A stretch of 64,000 nt of DNA from Hymenobacter radiodurans (GCF_004355185.1 NZ_CP037922.1:4062001-4126000); one strand, 5' to 3'. Positions 35,708-45,318 are shown, numbered from the stretch's first letter. A program made the numbers and translations. Notes: generated by a model not told the origin, from the sequence alone.

Positions 35708-36733
35708 TTATGAAAGAAGAACACTACGGAAGCCCTGCAAGTTCTTAATTGTGGCGCCGGTACCGCGTACTACAGCGCGCAAGGGATCTTCGGCAATGTG
35801 AATGGCAAGCTTGGTTTTGGCGGCCAAGCGCTTATCGAGGCCGCGGAGCAGGGCGCCTCCACCTGTCAGGTGAATGCCGTTGTCGTAAATGTCGGCTGAT
35901 AGCTCTGGGGGGCTAATTTCCAGGGCTTTTAGTACGGCTTCCTCAATTTTAGCTACCGACTTATCCAAGGCAATAGCAATTTCAGAGGACGTTACTTTAA
36001 TCACCTTCGGAATACCAGTCATCAGGTCGCGGCCCCGGATTTCGTAGTCGGGAGGTGTAACGTCCAGTTCGGTGAGGGCAGCGCCCACTTCGATTTTGAT
36101 TTTCTCGGCCGAGCGCTCCCCGATCAGCAGGTTGTGCTGACGGCGCATATAGTCCAGAATATCCTGGTTAAACACGTCACCAGCCGTCTTAATAGACTGG
36201 TCGCAGACAATACCGGACAGGGCAATAACTGCGATTTCGGTAGTACCGCCGCCGATGTCAATAATCATAGAGCCAACGGGTTGCTCCACATCGATGCCAA
36301 TACCGATAGCGGCCGCCATGGGCTCCTGAATCATCCACACTTCTTTGGCGCCGGCGTGCTCAGCGGAGTCGCGCACAGCTCGTTTCTCTACCTCGGTAAT
36401 GCCGGAGGGAATGCAAATCACCATGCGGTGCGAAGGCTGGAACAGACGATTGCGCGTGTCAATCATCTTAATCATGCCCTTAATCATTTCCTCCGCGGCG
36501 TGGAAGTCAGCAATTACGCCGTCCTTCAAAGGCCGAATGGTGCGAATGTTGTCGTGGGTCTTTTCGTGCATTTGCTGCGCTTGCCGGCCCACGGCAATTA
36601 CTTTATTGGTAGTACGGTCTTTGGCAATGATGCTCGGCTCATCCACCACGATTTTATCGTTGTGAATGATGAGGGTATTGGCCGTTCCCAGGTCAATGGC
36701 GATATCGCTGGTGAGGAAGTTAAAAAAACCCAT
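35708..36733 (-). CDS. mreB: Rod shape-determining protein MreB
   Basis: MreB is the bacterial actin that organises cell-wall elongation. The 341-residue protein has phosphate 1 IAIDLGTANT near residue 12, phosphate 2 IDIGGGTTEIAVI near 158, and the adenosine motif LTGGGALLRGLD near 285. It starts with ATG at 36733. On the minus strand TACTTTTG (36789-36796) matches a -7 promoter element 55 bases upstream, directly followed by a CCCCC run, although no -33 element is clear. It leads mreCD-mrdA-rodA. Confidence 0.96.
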   Translation of the reverse strand: MGFFNFLTSDIAIDLGTANTLIIHNDKIVVDEPSIIAKDRTTNKVIAVGRQAQQMHEKTHDNIRTIRPLKDGVIADFHAAEEMIKGMIKMIDTRNRLFQPSHRMVICIPSGITEVEKRAVRDSAEHAGAKEVWMIQEPMAAAIGIGIDVEQPVGSMIIDIGGGTTEIAVIALSGIVCDQSIKTAGDVFNQDILDYMRRQHNLLIGERSAEKIKIEVGAALTELDVTPPDYEIRGRDLMTGIPKVIKVTSSEIAIALDKSVAKIEEAVLKALEISPPELSADIYDNGIHLTGGGALLRGLDKRLAAKTKLAIHIAEDPLRAVVRGTGATIKNLQGFRSVLLS

Positions 36734-36927
36734 TGATTTTTACGGCAATTAGAAGATAATGCGCGGGTTGCGCCACGCAAATAGGGGGCAAAAGTACGTA
36801 AGTTTGACGGAAGCGCTACCAGTAAAAATTACGACACTCCGTAGTTAAACCGGCCCTCTAACGAAAAAAGAGCGCCGGAATTGTGGCAAAAAAGCCCCCC
36901 AGCATTCCCAACTGTATAGTGATGACG

Positions 36928-36969
36928 ATATAGGGAGTCGCGCAATTATTTCTGCGTGACTCCCTATAT
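36928..36969 (-). terminator. Hairpin downstream of purH
   Basis: ATATAGGGAGTC (36928-36939) and GACTCCCTATAT (36958-36969) pair perfectly, with inner CGCA/TGCG pairs possible. It begins nine bases past the purH stop. No T-tract follows directly, so termination may be weak or the hairpin may protect the 3' end. A G6-C-T6 motif copy lies about 30 bases further on. Confidence 0.55.
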
Positions 36970-36978
36970 TTCAAGTAT

Positions 36979-38514
36979 TTAATGCTTGAAATGCCGTACG
37001 CCCGTCATGACCATGGCCATGCCGAGTTGGTCGCAGGCGGCAATGCTGTCTTGGTCTTTGATAGAGCCACCGGGTTGCACCACCGCCCGAATACCCGCCT
37101 GACCGGCAATTTCGACACAATCGGGGAAGGGAAAGAAGGCGTCGGAGGCCATTACAGCGCCTTGCAGATCGAAGCCAAACGCTTTGGCTTTCTCGATAGC
37201 CTGTTTGAGGGCATCTACTCGCGAGGTTTGGCCTACGCCGGAAGCCAGCAGCTGGCCCGGCCGCGCCAACACAATGGTATTGCTCTTGGTGTGCTTGCAA
37301 ACTTTGGCCGCGAATACCAGAGCCTCCGTTTCCTCGGCGGTAGGCGCCGATTTCGTTACGACTTTGAAGTCAGCGGCAGTTTCCGTTTGGCGGTCGAAAT
37401 CCTGCTCTACGATGCCGTTGAGCAGTGTTTTAATCTGTTTAGCAGGCAATGCAACTGGCTTTTGGCGCAACAGAATGCGGTTTTTCTTGCTTTGCAGAAT
37501 GGGCAGCGCTGCCTCACTAAACTCGGGCGCAATGAGCACTTCGAAGAAAAGTTTGTTCAGTTCTTCCGCGGTGGCTTCGTCCACGGGCTTATTCACAATG
37601 ATAACGCCTCCAAAAGCCGACACAGGGTCGCAGGCGAGGGCTTGCAGGTAAGCATCGTGGAGCGTGCTGGCCTGGGCTACGCCGCAGGCATTGGTGTGCT
37701 TTAGAATAGCACAGGCGGGCTGGCCATCCTCAAACTCAGCCATGAGAGCCACGGCAGCGTCAACATCGACCAAGTTGTTGTAGCTAAGCTGCTTGCCGTG
37801 CAGTTGATCGAAAAGAGCCGATAAATCACCATAGAAAGTACCTGCCTGATGCGGGTTCTCGCCGTAGCGCAGAGGCGTGGCCGGCTGCTGACTTACGCGC
37901 AAAGATTTGCCCCCCAGGTCGGTGCCTTGGCTTATGTAGTTGAAAATCTGGGTGTCGTAGTGCGAGGTAGCAGCGAAAGCGGCAGCGGCGTAGTGCCGAC
38001 GGTCTTCCAGATCGGTAGCGCCGTTTTTCTGCGTGAGCAACTCGGTTACGGCTTCGTACTGGTCGCGGCCGCTGACAACGAGCACGTCGCGGAAGTTTTT
38101 AGCCGCAGCTCGAAGCAAAGAAATGCCGCCGATGTCAATTTTTTCAATCACGTCGGCCTCCGGCGCGCCCGATGCCACCGTTTCCTCGAACGGGTACAGG
38201 TCCACTATCACCAGATCGATGGGCGGAATGTCGTGCTGCTCCGCCTCCTTAGTATCACTGGCTTCGTGGCGTCGCTGCAAAATGCCCCCGAACACCTTTG
38301 GGTGCAGCGTTTTGACTCGCCCCCCGAACACGGCGGGAAATCCGGTCAGACTTTCCACGGCGGTTACTTCTGCCCCTTGCTGCTCCAAAAACTGCTGCGT
38401 TCCGCCCGTTGAGTACAGTTTGACGCCGTGCTGCTTGAGCACCGCCACTAGCGGCTCCAAACGGTCTTTGTAATAAACAGAAATAAGCGCGGAGCGAATG
38501 GGCTGAGACGACAT
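36979..38514 (-). CDS. purH: Bifunctional AICAR transformylase / IMP cyclohydrolase
   Basis: PurH carries out the last two steps of IMP synthesis. The 511-residue protein has the N-terminal MGS-like cyclohydrolase domain ([50 protein letters not shown]). The transformylase domain has [15 protein letters not shown] near residue 215, KHTNACGVA near 265 and the catalytic tail [19 protein letters not shown]. Three C5/C6 runs (37910, 38285, 38320) are in frame. It lies upstream of mreB on the same strand with a hairpin between, a linkage common in Bacteroidota. Confidence 0.97.
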   Translation of the reverse strand: MSSQPIRSALISVYYKDRLEPLVAVLKQHGVKLYSTGGTQQFLEQQGAEVTAVESLTGFPAVFGGRVKTLHPKVFGGILQRRHEASDTKEAEQHDIPPIDLVIVDLYPFEETVASGAPEADVIEKIDIGGISLLRAAAKNFRDVLVVSGRDQYEAVTELLTQKNGATDLEDRRHYAAAAFAATSHYDTQIFNYISQGTDLGGKSLRVSQQPATPLRYGENPHQAGTFYGDLSALFDQLHGKQLSYNNLVDVDAAVALMAEFEDGQPACAILKHTNACGVAQASTLHDAYLQALACDPVSAFGGVIIVNKPVDEATAEELNKLFFEVLIAPEFSEAALPILQSKKNRILLRQKPVALPAKQIKTLLNGIVEQDFDRQTETAADFKVVTKSAPTAEETEALVFAAKVCKHTKSNTIVLARPGQLLASGVGQTSRVDALKQAIEKAKAFGFDLQGAVMASDAFFPFPDCVEIAGQAGIRAVVQPGGSIKDQDSIAACDQLGMAMVMTGVRHFKH

Positions 38515-38547
38515 GGCAAAGGGGATTTGGCTGAAAGAATGACAGTA

Positions 38548-38580
38548 CGAAGGTAGGTCTCTGCCTTTGCCCCTACCAAA
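38548..38580 (-). promoter_or_regulatory. Candidate purH promoter
   Basis: On the minus strand TTTG (38577-38580) is followed after 21 bases by TACCTTCG (38548-38555), the same -7 variant as upstream of aspS and the second ferredoxin. The start of transcription would lie about 25 bases before the purH ATG. Confidence 0.45.
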
Positions 38581-38713
38581 TTCTTTCGGGTACGGAATTA
38601 TGATACGACCTCTTTATGGCAAGACTGGCTCTCTATCAACTACCTTTTTTTCAATACATACCAAACCTATAGGTGCTAATCACAGTTGAGCTAATTCCAC
38701 TTTACTGTTGTGT

Positions 38714-39886
38714 ATGCTAGCTGAACAGGTTACAGAGCGTATTTTGCCAGTTGCAGCGGCTCCTACTGGCTCCCTGGCACCCGAGGAAGCGGCGGCGGCA
38801 TTGGCGCCCCGCTTGGCGGTGCAAGCTCCAGTGTCGGATGAGGAAGGCGGCTTTCCAGTAGCGGAATTTGAGTGGTTGCGCGAAGCCGGTTTGCTCACAG
38901 TGCCGTTGAGCAAAGCGCTGGGCGGTGCCGATCTGCACCTGCCTGTGCACACTCTTACATTACTCCGAACTCTAAAGCATATTGGCCGCGGCAACTTAGC
39001 CGTTGGGCGCGTGTATGAAGGCCATGTAAATGCGTTGCAATTGATGCAGCGCTATTCCCAACCCAAACAGGTAGGACGCTGGGCAGAGGATGCTCATGCT
39101 GGCCACCTGTTTGGCGTCTGGAATACGCAGGCCGACGATGGGGTACGCCTCGAACCACTGGCTGGGGGGCTTTTTCGACTGTCAGGCAGCAAAACGTTTG
39201 GCTCGGGCGCGGGCCACGTGACGCGCCCCCTTATTACCGGTGCGCTACCCGACGGCGGCTGGCAGATGTTCATTCTCCCAACCGATAAAATGCCCCCCAC
39301 GCTCGACGCTAGCTTCTGGCAGCCGCTGGGCATGCGGGCTACGGCCAGCTTTCGGGTCGACTTGACAGGCTTGGAAATCAGTGAGGAGGACTTGGTGGGG
39401 CAGCCTGGCGATTATTACCGGCAACCCGACTTCAGCGGGGGTGCTATTCGCTTCGCGGCGGTGCAGCTAGGCGCGGCGGAGGCAGTTTTCAACGAAACCA
39501 GGCGCTTTCTACAGGAGCTTAACCGCACCAATGACCCATATCAGCAGATGCGCTTAGGCGAGTTGGCGGGCTTGATTGAAGGCGGTAATTTGTGGTTACG
39601 AGGCGCCGCCGACCACGCCTCGCGCCCCGCGGCCACGCTTGATGCTGGGGCCACTGTGGCGTATGCCAACTTGGTGCGCACGGCCATTGAGGATATATGC
39701 CTTCGGACGTTGCAACTAGCGGAACGCTGCGTAGGAGCCCGCGGCCTGCTTCGCCCCGAGCCCTTCGAGCGCCTCCACCGCGACCTGACTCACTACCTAC
39801 GCCAGCCCGCCCCCGATGCAGCAATCGCCGACGCCGGCCGGTTTGCGTTAGCTCAAACGGAGCCTGCCCACCGCCTCTGGCAATAG
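38714..39886 (+). CDS. Acyl-CoA dehydrogenase-like flavoprotein
   Basis: The 390-residue protein has the acyl-CoA dehydrogenase fold. An N-terminal helical domain (FEWLREAGLLTVPLSKALGG near residue 57) is followed by a beta domain (FGVWNTQADDGVRLEPLAGG, SGSKTFGSGAGHVTRPLITG) and a C-terminal helical domain (GGAIRFAAVQLGAAEAVFNE, ERCVGARGLLRPEPFERLHR). The usual catalytic glutamate is not obvious. It is first of a four-gene cluster with a PIG-L deacetylase, a methyltransferase and a convergent glycosyltransferase; known examples of this set in other phyla have no assigned product. The ATG at 38714 is preferred over a TTG six bases upstream. Confidence 0.85.
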   Translation: MLAEQVTERILPVAAAPTGSLAPEEAAAALAPRLAVQAPVSDEEGGFPVAEFEWLREAGLLTVPLSKALGGADLHLPVHTLTLLRTLKHIGRGNLAVGRVYEGHVNALQLMQRYSQPKQVGRWAEDAHAGHLFGVWNTQADDGVRLEPLAGGLFRLSGSKTFGSGAGHVTRPLITGALPDGGWQMFILPTDKMPPTLDASFWQPLGMRATASFRVDLTGLEISEEDLVGQPGDYYRQPDFSGGAIRFAAVQLGAAEAVFNETRRFLQELNRTNDPYQQMRLGELAGLIEGGNLWLRGAADHASRPAATLDAGATVAYANLVRTAIEDICLRTLQLAERCVGARGLLRPEPFERLHRDLTHYLRQPAPDAAIADAGRFALAQTEPAHRLWQ

Positions 39887-39909
39887 TAGCTCCGCTCGCT
39901 GCCTGAAAT

Positions 39910-40674
39910 ATGCCAGAAACTTTCCCGTTTTCTTTTGCCGAATTGCCGCTGCGCCCCGCTGAATTTGCCCCCCGACTTGGCTCGACGGTAGTTATTGCCC
40001 CTCACCCCGACGATGAATCCTTGGGTTGCGGTGGTTTACTGGCTCTTTTGTGCCAGGCACAAGTGCCGGTTACGGCCATTCTGGTTACGGATGGGACCAT
40101 GTCGCACCCCAATTCGCAGAAATATCCGCCCGCCGCTCGTCGGCAGTTACGGGAAACAGAGTTTGAGGCAGCATTACTTGCCTTGGGCCTCACAACGGCT
40201 CCGCACTACATGGGCTTGCCCGATGGGAATGTACCTGTAGCAGGCGCGGCAGGCTTTGAAGCTGCTGTGGAGCAGCTACGAATGCATATACGTCAACTCT
40301 CTCCCACTACCATTCTGGTTCCTTGGCGGCGCGACCCGCATCCCGACCATCGCGCTACCAGTCAGCTCGTGCGGGCGGCGTTAGCTCAACTCCCTGCGCC
40401 ACCACGCCTCTTAGAATACGTAGTGTGGGCATGGGAACGAGCAGCGCCTCTCGACTTGCCCCAACCTGGCGAGGTGGTAGGCTGGCGTCTGGACATCACG
40501 TCAGTTCTGAGCCAGAAACAGCAAGCCATTGCTGCGCACCGCTCCCAGCTTACCAATCTGATTGACGACGACCCTACTGGCTTTCAGCTTTCGCCGGGAA
40601 TGCTGGCGCACTTTGCCCAGCCATTTGAAGTATACCTCGAATTTAAATCGGAGGGTAACTCTGTATCGTTATGA
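39910..40674 (+). CDS. PIG-L/LmbE family deacetylase
   Basis: This is a zinc-dependent N-acetylglucosamine deacetylase-type enzyme, 254 residues. VVIAPHPDDESLGCGGLLAL near residues 31-50 contains the metal motif HPDDE, and RRDPHPDHRATSQLVRA near 140 supplies the third ligand (HPDH). It lacks a signal peptide and so probably acts on an activated or glycosylated small molecule in the cytoplasm. It starts 23 bases after the dehydrogenase gene and overlaps the methyltransferase by four bases (ATGA). Confidence 0.9.
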   Translation: MPETFPFSFAELPLRPAEFAPRLGSTVVIAPHPDDESLGCGGLLALLCQAQVPVTAILVTDGTMSHPNSQKYPPAARRQLRETEFEAALLALGLTTAPHYMGLPDGNVPVAGAAGFEAAVEQLRMHIRQLSPTTILVPWRRDPHPDHRATSQLVRAALAQLPAPPRLLEYVVWAWERAAPLDLPQPGEVVGWRLDITSVLSQKQQAIAAHRSQLTNLIDDDPTGFQLSPGMLAHFAQPFEVYLEFKSEGNSVSL

Positions 40675-41270
40675 ACCCAAAGCAGCCCAACACTTTGCCC
40701 CCAGCCTACTTCGACGATGTATATCGGGCCAACGAAGACCCGTGGGGCTTTGAAACCAGCCCTTACGAGCGGGAGAAATACGCTACAACGCTGGCGGCGC
40801 TGCCCCATTCCCAGTACGCGCGGGCTTTCGAAATTGGTTGCTCTTTGGGAGTGCTCACCGAACAATTAGCAACCCGATGTGGGCATTTGTTGGCGGTAGA
40901 TGTTGCGGAAGCGCCCTTGCTACGTGCCCGCCAGCGGTGCGCGCATTTGCCGCAGGTAGAGTTTCGGCTGTTGCGCGTACCCGAAGAATTTCCGGACTCG
41001 GCCGCGTTCAATTTAATTATGGTGTCCGAAGTCGGCTACTACTGGTCGCCCGTTGATTTGACACGCGCCGCCGACCAAATAGTGGCGGGATTAGCGCCTG
41101 GGGGGCAATTATTGCTTGTGCACTGGACCCCACCAGTGCATGATTATCCACTTACTGGCGATGAGGTACATGATTTTTTCCTGCAAAAAGCCCTAGCCAA
41201 TGGCCCCTTGCGCCACTTGCACGGCCAACGCCATGAACAGTATCGGCTGGATTTGCTGGAGAAAATTTAG
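40671..41270 (+). CDS. SAM-dependent methyltransferase, NodS-like
   Basis: The 199-residue protein is a class I methyltransferase. RANEDPWGFETSPYEREKY at the N terminus and AFEIGCSLGVLTEQLA near residue 50 (SAM motif I) match the NodS-like group, whose founding member N-methylates a deacetylated chito-oligosaccharide. LAPGGQLLLVHWTPPVHDYP near 142 is the motif post-II region and carries an in-frame G6 motif (41100-41105). Coupled translation with the deacetylase (ATGA overlap) supports consecutive steps on one substrate, namely deacetylation followed by methylation. Its stop overlaps the stop of the convergent glycosyltransferase. Confidence 0.88.
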   Translation: MNPKQPNTLPPAYFDDVYRANEDPWGFETSPYEREKYATTLAALPHSQYARAFEIGCSLGVLTEQLATRCGHLLAVDVAEAPLLRARQRCAHLPQVEFRLLRVPEEFPDSAAFNLIMVSEVGYYWSPVDLTRAADQIVAGLAPGGQLLLVHWTPPVHDYPLTGDEVHDFFLQKALANGPLRHLHGQRHEQYRLDLLEKI

Positions 41271-42475
41271 CCCCCCAGTTGCCCAATCAGCTGGCGAAGC
41301 TCAATGCGGGCTTGACTAAGAGGCACCAAAGGCCAGCGGTGGGTCCAGCGCATTGTTTTGTGTTGCTGCGTCTGCACCCATTCCCATAGCTCTCCGAACG
41401 TGGAGACCCGATAAAACGCTTTTATCAGCCCAACTACTGGCACGTGCAGCGTGGAAGCCAACTCATTACTAAAGCCGTGGTTGCCAATGGCGGCGGGCAT
41501 ACTGGTGCGGCTAGCCTGCCAATGCACGCGCAATGCTTGTCGGGCCTGCCATAAAGCAAATAAGTAGGAACCGCTTTCTACTAAGGGCTCATGTTGCTCC
41601 GCGCTCATTGTGGCCCACACGCGCAGTTGCCAGGAAAGGCCCACGGCCACCCGCCCATCCTGTCGATCAGAGGTAAACACGCGTACCTGCGGACTGTGGC
41701 GCACGCTGATATCGTGGCGGCGCAGGGCCCGCACGAGGGCTTCATCTTCCAAAAAACTAACGGCCGGCAGCCCACCTACGCGGCGGTAAGCCCGCGCCGT
41801 AAGCGCCAGACTCGCGCCAAAGTGTTGATGGTGATGAGGCCAAGGGTCGACGGCGTCCGGATCAAGCAAATGCTCCAGCTGAGCGCGTAATAGCTGGTAC
41901 GAAGCATCGCGCAGGTGATAGCGGCGTACGGCGGATTTCAGGCTTGCGGAAGGCGTAGTCAGAATTCGCCCCCCAATTGCCTCGGCGCCGGCAGCGGCTT
42001 CGGATATCATAGCCGCAAGCCAAGTCTTACTAACCTGCGTGTCGGCGTCGGTGCTGGCAATCAGGCCCAGTGGTTGCCCCACGGTTTCCAACCGATGGCA
42101 GGCCTCGTCCATAAGCAGGCGGCGGGCGCCCCCCACGTGCGCTTGAGCCGGTGGCAGCGTTATGGTAGCAACGTGCAGATTAAGCTGGGGATGGAGACGG
42201 GCAAAAGCCCGCGCAACGGCCGCGGTCTGATCGTGGCAGTTGTTGGCCAGCACAATAATTTCATAGCTGCCCGTCGGTAGTGGCCGGTTCTGCAAGTCAG
42301 TTTGGGCTGCCAATGCGGCCAAAGCCAAAGGCAGGTTTTCCGCTTCGTCTTTGGCAGGAATAACCACTGAAACGAATAACTCAGCCGCTGGCGGCGTCGC
42401 TACTAACCAGACAAGTGGAGGAGCGGCCGTGGCCTCTTGGGCGGCGTGAAATCGGGCTGGTGAACTGTGCTCCAT
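41267..42475 (-). CDS. Glycosyltransferase family 2
   Basis: The 402-residue protein is a GT-A fold inverting glycosyltransferase. FVSVVIPAKDEAENLPLALA near residue 34 is the nucleotide-sugar binding start, STDADTQVSKTWLAAMISEA near 138 contains the DxD, and GGLPAVSFLEDEALVRALRR near 235 has the acceptor-side ED motif. No clear membrane helix is present. It converges on the three-gene set to its left and shares four bases with the methyltransferase end. It ends QLGG with a C6 motif at 41271-41276. Confidence 0.88.
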   Translation of the reverse strand: MEHSSPARFHAAQEATAAPPLVWLVATPPAAELFVSVVIPAKDEAENLPLALAALAAQTDLQNRPLPTGSYEIIVLANNCHDQTAAVARAFARLHPQLNLHVATITLPPAQAHVGGARRLLMDEACHRLETVGQPLGLIASTDADTQVSKTWLAAMISEAAAGAEAIGGRILTTPSASLKSAVRRYHLRDASYQLLRAQLEHLLDPDAVDPWPHHHQHFGASLALTARAYRRVGGLPAVSFLEDEALVRALRRHDISVRHSPQVRVFTSDRQDGRVAVGLSWQLRVWATMSAEQHEPLVESGSYLFALWQARQALRVHWQASRTSMPAAIGNHGFSNELASTLHVPVVGLIKAFYRVSTFGELWEWVQTQQHKTMRWTHRWPLVPLSQARIELRQLIGQLGG

Positions 42476-42704
42476 CTGTCGGGCTTACGAACCAGATAAG
42501 GCGCGGTTTTTTATGACTTATATTAAAAGCGTGCTCTTGTGCTATATCGCTAACTATCAGTCATATAAATTACATTCATCCACCTCATATTGGTCAACCT
42601 GATCAGTGAATTAAAATGCTTTGCATACCCAAAAGTGGAATCAGGCAGAGACTAGTAGTTTCGTACTTCAGTCGAAGCGCACCATGAGGCTGCATCAACT
42701 ACAG

Positions 42705-42741
42705 AAAAAGCCCCCAGCCGAATAACAACTGGGGGCTTTTT
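42705..42741 (-). terminator. Terminator of the outer-membrane barrel gene
   Basis: AAAAAGCCCCCAG and CTGGGGGCTTTTT pair perfectly around an 11-base loop. It lies 16 bases past the stop of the minus-strand gene at 42758. Bases 42476-42704 upstream of the glycosyltransferase are AT-rich and hold nothing else I can support. Confidence 0.92.
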
Positions 42742-42757
42742 GGCGGAAATGAATGCC

Positions 42758-43960
42758 TTAAAACGCTTCGCCTACGGCGAAGTAAATACTAGGTGGCGTA
42801 TCAGTGCCGCCAGCATAATCGAGGCGAACGTTGAGGCGGTCACGGCGGTTGAAGCGGAAACGTAGACCGGCGCCCCCGGCGAACTTGGTGCCGTCGAAGG
42901 TATAATCTGAGAGTTTATACCCTACCTGACCAGCGCCCAAGAAGGCAGCAGCATCGATGCGCCAGAAGAGCTTTTGACGAACTTCTGCCTGAAAGGTCAT
43001 CATCTGCCGGTCGCGGAAGCGGGTTTCGTACAAGCCCCGCATCAGGCCCGAGTTGTTGTAGATGGCACCACCCAAATTGGCCCCCAAGCCGCCCATTTCC
43101 CGGAATGGCACATTGCCGGTATGCAGCTGGGTGAGGTATTGCAAAGCCAGAATCGTGTTGTTAGAGCCAAACAAGGGCTGAAAGTGGCGGGCATCCAACT
43201 GATAGCGAGTAAACTTAAAATCGCTGCCCAGCGCACCACCATTCACTAGCACATGAGCGTCCACAAAATTGCCGCTATAGGTAGCCAGTACGTTGTCGCG
43301 CCCGTCGTAGAGCAAGGAGGGGCCGATGCCGGAGCTAAGGGTGTTCTCCCGCTCGCGAGGATCAATGCGCGGATCGCGCAGAAAGTAGTTAGCACCACCA
43401 TCTTCGGCGTTATCAGGAGCCGTAATATCGGTGAGGCTGGTGAGTCGGTAGCGCAGGCCCACGAACAAATTGGGGGCGATGCGCGGCATCACTTTCTCAT
43501 CAAATACGATGAGCTTGAATTCCAGGTCCGACTCTGCCTCCTCACGGTTATCGTTGCCAACACCATAATAAAACAGCTTCTGATCATATCGGCTCAACTC
43601 GCCTGATAAGAATAGCTTTTCGCCGGGCGTGAAAATGGTGTGCGTAAGCTGAATGGTACTTTGCTTTTCCTGACTAAACCAGGCAATCAGGCGGGCATTC
43701 GACTTGCGCACCGTGGTATCGGTGCCGAAGCGCCATACAGGCAAAATCGCTGCCCCGGCTGCAAAGCCCGTTTCCTGCTGATAGAACGCTATCGGCACCG
43801 GAATAAAGCTGGGCTTGTCGCTGGCTAATTTGCGCGGTTGGCTAAGGCCGGGCGCTGGAGCAGTGGTAGTGGTTGAATCAGTGGCTGGAGTGACTTGCGC
43901 GAAAGCGCTAGGGGCTGCCGCCAACACACTCAGCGTCAGCAGCGAATAAATGAAGCGCAT
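42758..43960 (-). CDS. BamA/TamA-like outer membrane beta-barrel protein
   Basis: The 400-residue protein has a signal peptide (MRFIYSLLTLSVLAAAPSAF, cleavage near AFA-QV). It continues as a 16-strand-like barrel of the surface antigen family (PF01103 type): FIPVPIAFYQQETGFAAGAA, GIGPSLLYDGRDNVLATYSG, and the C-terminal RFNRRDRLNVRLDYAGGTD ending in a Phe. There are no POTRA domains, so it is unlikely to be BamA itself. The ATG at 43960 is chosen because the signal peptide starts there; a further in-frame ATG upstream would add 17 residues. The role in transport or assembly is not known. Confidence 0.85.
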   Translation of the reverse strand: MRFIYSLLTLSVLAAAPSAFAQVTPATDSTTTTAPAPGLSQPRKLASDKPSFIPVPIAFYQQETGFAAGAAILPVWRFGTDTTVRKSNARLIAWFSQEKQSTIQLTHTIFTPGEKLFLSGELSRYDQKLFYYGVGNDNREEAESDLEFKLIVFDEKVMPRIAPNLFVGLRYRLTSLTDITAPDNAEDGGANYFLRDPRIDPRERENTLSSGIGPSLLYDGRDNVLATYSGNFVDAHVLVNGGALGSDFKFTRYQLDARHFQPLFGSNNTILALQYLTQLHTGNVPFREMGGLGANLGGAIYNNSGLMRGLYETRFRDRQMMTFQAEVRQKLFWRIDAAAFLGAGQVGYKLSDYTFDGTKFAGGAGLRFRFNRRDRLNVRLDYAGGTDTPPSIYFAVGEAF

Positions 43961-44071
43961 AAAATGGCTTGGTAGAAAGGATGGATAAACCGAGCTCCAG
44001 CACATACCCACCTAAAAGGTAGTAAATGTCATTCAGTTTTCAACGCTAACGGTTTAGCTAGCCAAACTGTT

Positions 44072-44989
44072 TTAGCTCCCGCCTGCCAGCCACAGCATAG
44101 AAAGCACACCTGCGAGCATAATCCATTTACACCAAGCACTTAACGTAGTAAAATGAAGCCTCCGGTCGGCGCGCAAAAGGCGCCACGCCAGCCCTAGCAA
44201 GGGCATTAATACCGTGATGGCTAACCATAAGCCAAGCCCTTGGTCACTCGTCACAAATAACGCCTGACCACTGGCCGTCCCAACCAGCACCAGTAGGTTG
44301 AGCAGAAAGAATCCGGCTACCCACTTGGTACGCGCTACTCCCCACACGATGGGCAGTGTCAGGCATTTGTGTGCGGCGTCACCGCGCATATCTTCCACAT
44401 CCTTAATGACCTCCCGAACTACAGTGAGCAGAAACGCAGCCAATGCGTACACCCACACCGCCGATTGGCCAGTGCGTAATTGCAGTTCGGGGAGCAGCAC
44501 CAATGCGCCCGTAAGCGTGGCAATGCTCACATTACCTACCAGCGGCAAACGCTTAAACCGCGCTGAATAGCCCCACAGCAGCAGCGCCGACCCCATATGC
44601 ACCAGCCCCAGCAATGGCGACAACACCCCCGCAACCAATACGCCTATCCCTGTAAGCACCAAGTGCGCCATCATGGCATGACGGCGGTTGATGACGCGCC
44701 CGACCACTAGTTGCGCCGGGCGGTTGATGCTATCAATCTTGACGTCGTAGTAATCATTGATGATATAGCCGGCAGCCGCTACACACAAAGATGCCAGAAT
44801 GAGTAGGCCAAACGAGGCGCTGAGCAGCTGCTGAGGTGCCTGGAGCAGGCATGCCCGCACGAGCAGCAGGCACAGCCCCATGAGCAGCAAGTTGGGCAGG
44901 CGTACCAGCCGCATGACCGGGCGCCACCCACGCGGCTCGGTGGCCCCTGGTGCGGATACAAATGTGGCGGACCCAACGGAAGACTGCAT
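44072..44989 (-). CDS. UbiA-family prenyltransferase
   Basis: This integral membrane enzyme transfers a prenyl group; the 305-residue protein has eight or nine helices. Both Asp-rich motifs are present: NDYYDVKIDSINRP near residues 78-91 and REVIKDVEDMRGDAAH near 190-205. The closest annotation class in this phylum is geranylgeranylglycerol-phosphate geranylgeranyltransferase, but menaquinone or heme-related acceptors cannot be excluded. It lies downstream of the cold-shock gene on the same strand, separated by a terminator, and near kdsC, a frequent neighbour. Confidence 0.87.
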   Translation of the reverse strand: MQSSVGSATFVSAPGATEPRGWRPVMRLVRLPNLLLMGLCLLLVRACLLQAPQQLLSASFGLLILASLCVAAAGYIINDYYDVKIDSINRPAQLVVGRVINRRHAMMAHLVLTGIGVLVAGVLSPLLGLVHMGSALLLWGYSARFKRLPLVGNVSIATLTGALVLLPELQLRTGQSAVWVYALAAFLLTVVREVIKDVEDMRGDAAHKCLTLPIVWGVARTKWVAGFFLLNLLVLVGTASGQALFVTSDQGLGLWLAITVLMPLLGLAWRLLRADRRLHFTTLSAWCKWIMLAGVLSMLWLAGGS

Positions 44990-45061
44990 AACTAGAAAAC
45001 CAGAGAGACCCTATAAAAATGCCCCCACGAAGTAAGATGGCAAATATCCTCCCCAAACACG

Positions 45062-45097
45062 CAAAAAGAAAGCCTCTCCAGATGGGAGAGGCTTTCT
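45062..45097 (-). terminator. Terminator of the cold-shock gene
   Basis: AGAAAGCCTCTCC (45067-45079) pairs with GGAGAGGCTTTCT (45085-45097); on the minus strand a T-rich tail follows. It lies 26 bases past the cold-shock gene stop. Confidence 0.88.
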
Positions 45098-45123
45098 GAA
45101 AAGTAAAATTCAGGTAGGAAAAC

Positions 45124-45318
45124 CTACACGCGCTTTACGTTTACCGCGTTTACTCCTTTGCGGCCTTCCTGCGTTTCAAACTCTACGCGGTCGTTCTGTT
45201 GGATTTGGCCCCCGTTAAGACCGGTAATGTGTACGAAGAAGTCCTCCTTCGTATTGTCATCTGTAATGAAGCCGTAGCCCTTCGACTCATTAAAGAATTT
45301 TACGGTTCCTGTTTTCAT
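45124..45318 (-). CDS. Cold-shock domain protein
   Basis: The 64-residue protein is a single cold-shock domain that binds single-stranded RNA and DNA. GTVKFFNESKGYGFITDD contains RNP1 (KGYGFI) and DFFVHI is RNP2, both complete. The 5' leader is AT-rich, with A-rich runs right before the ATG. On the minus strand TATATTTA upstream resembles a -7 element. One G5 run (LNGGQI) is in frame. It is a monocistronic unit. Confidence 0.95.
   Translation of the reverse strand: MKTGTVKFFNESKGYGFITDDNTKEDFFVHITGLNGGQIQQNDRVEFETQEGRKGVNAVNVKRV

Noticed and set aside
42758..43960. Outer-membrane barrel as BamA
   Set aside because: It has no POTRA domains and is only 400 residues, too short for BamA.
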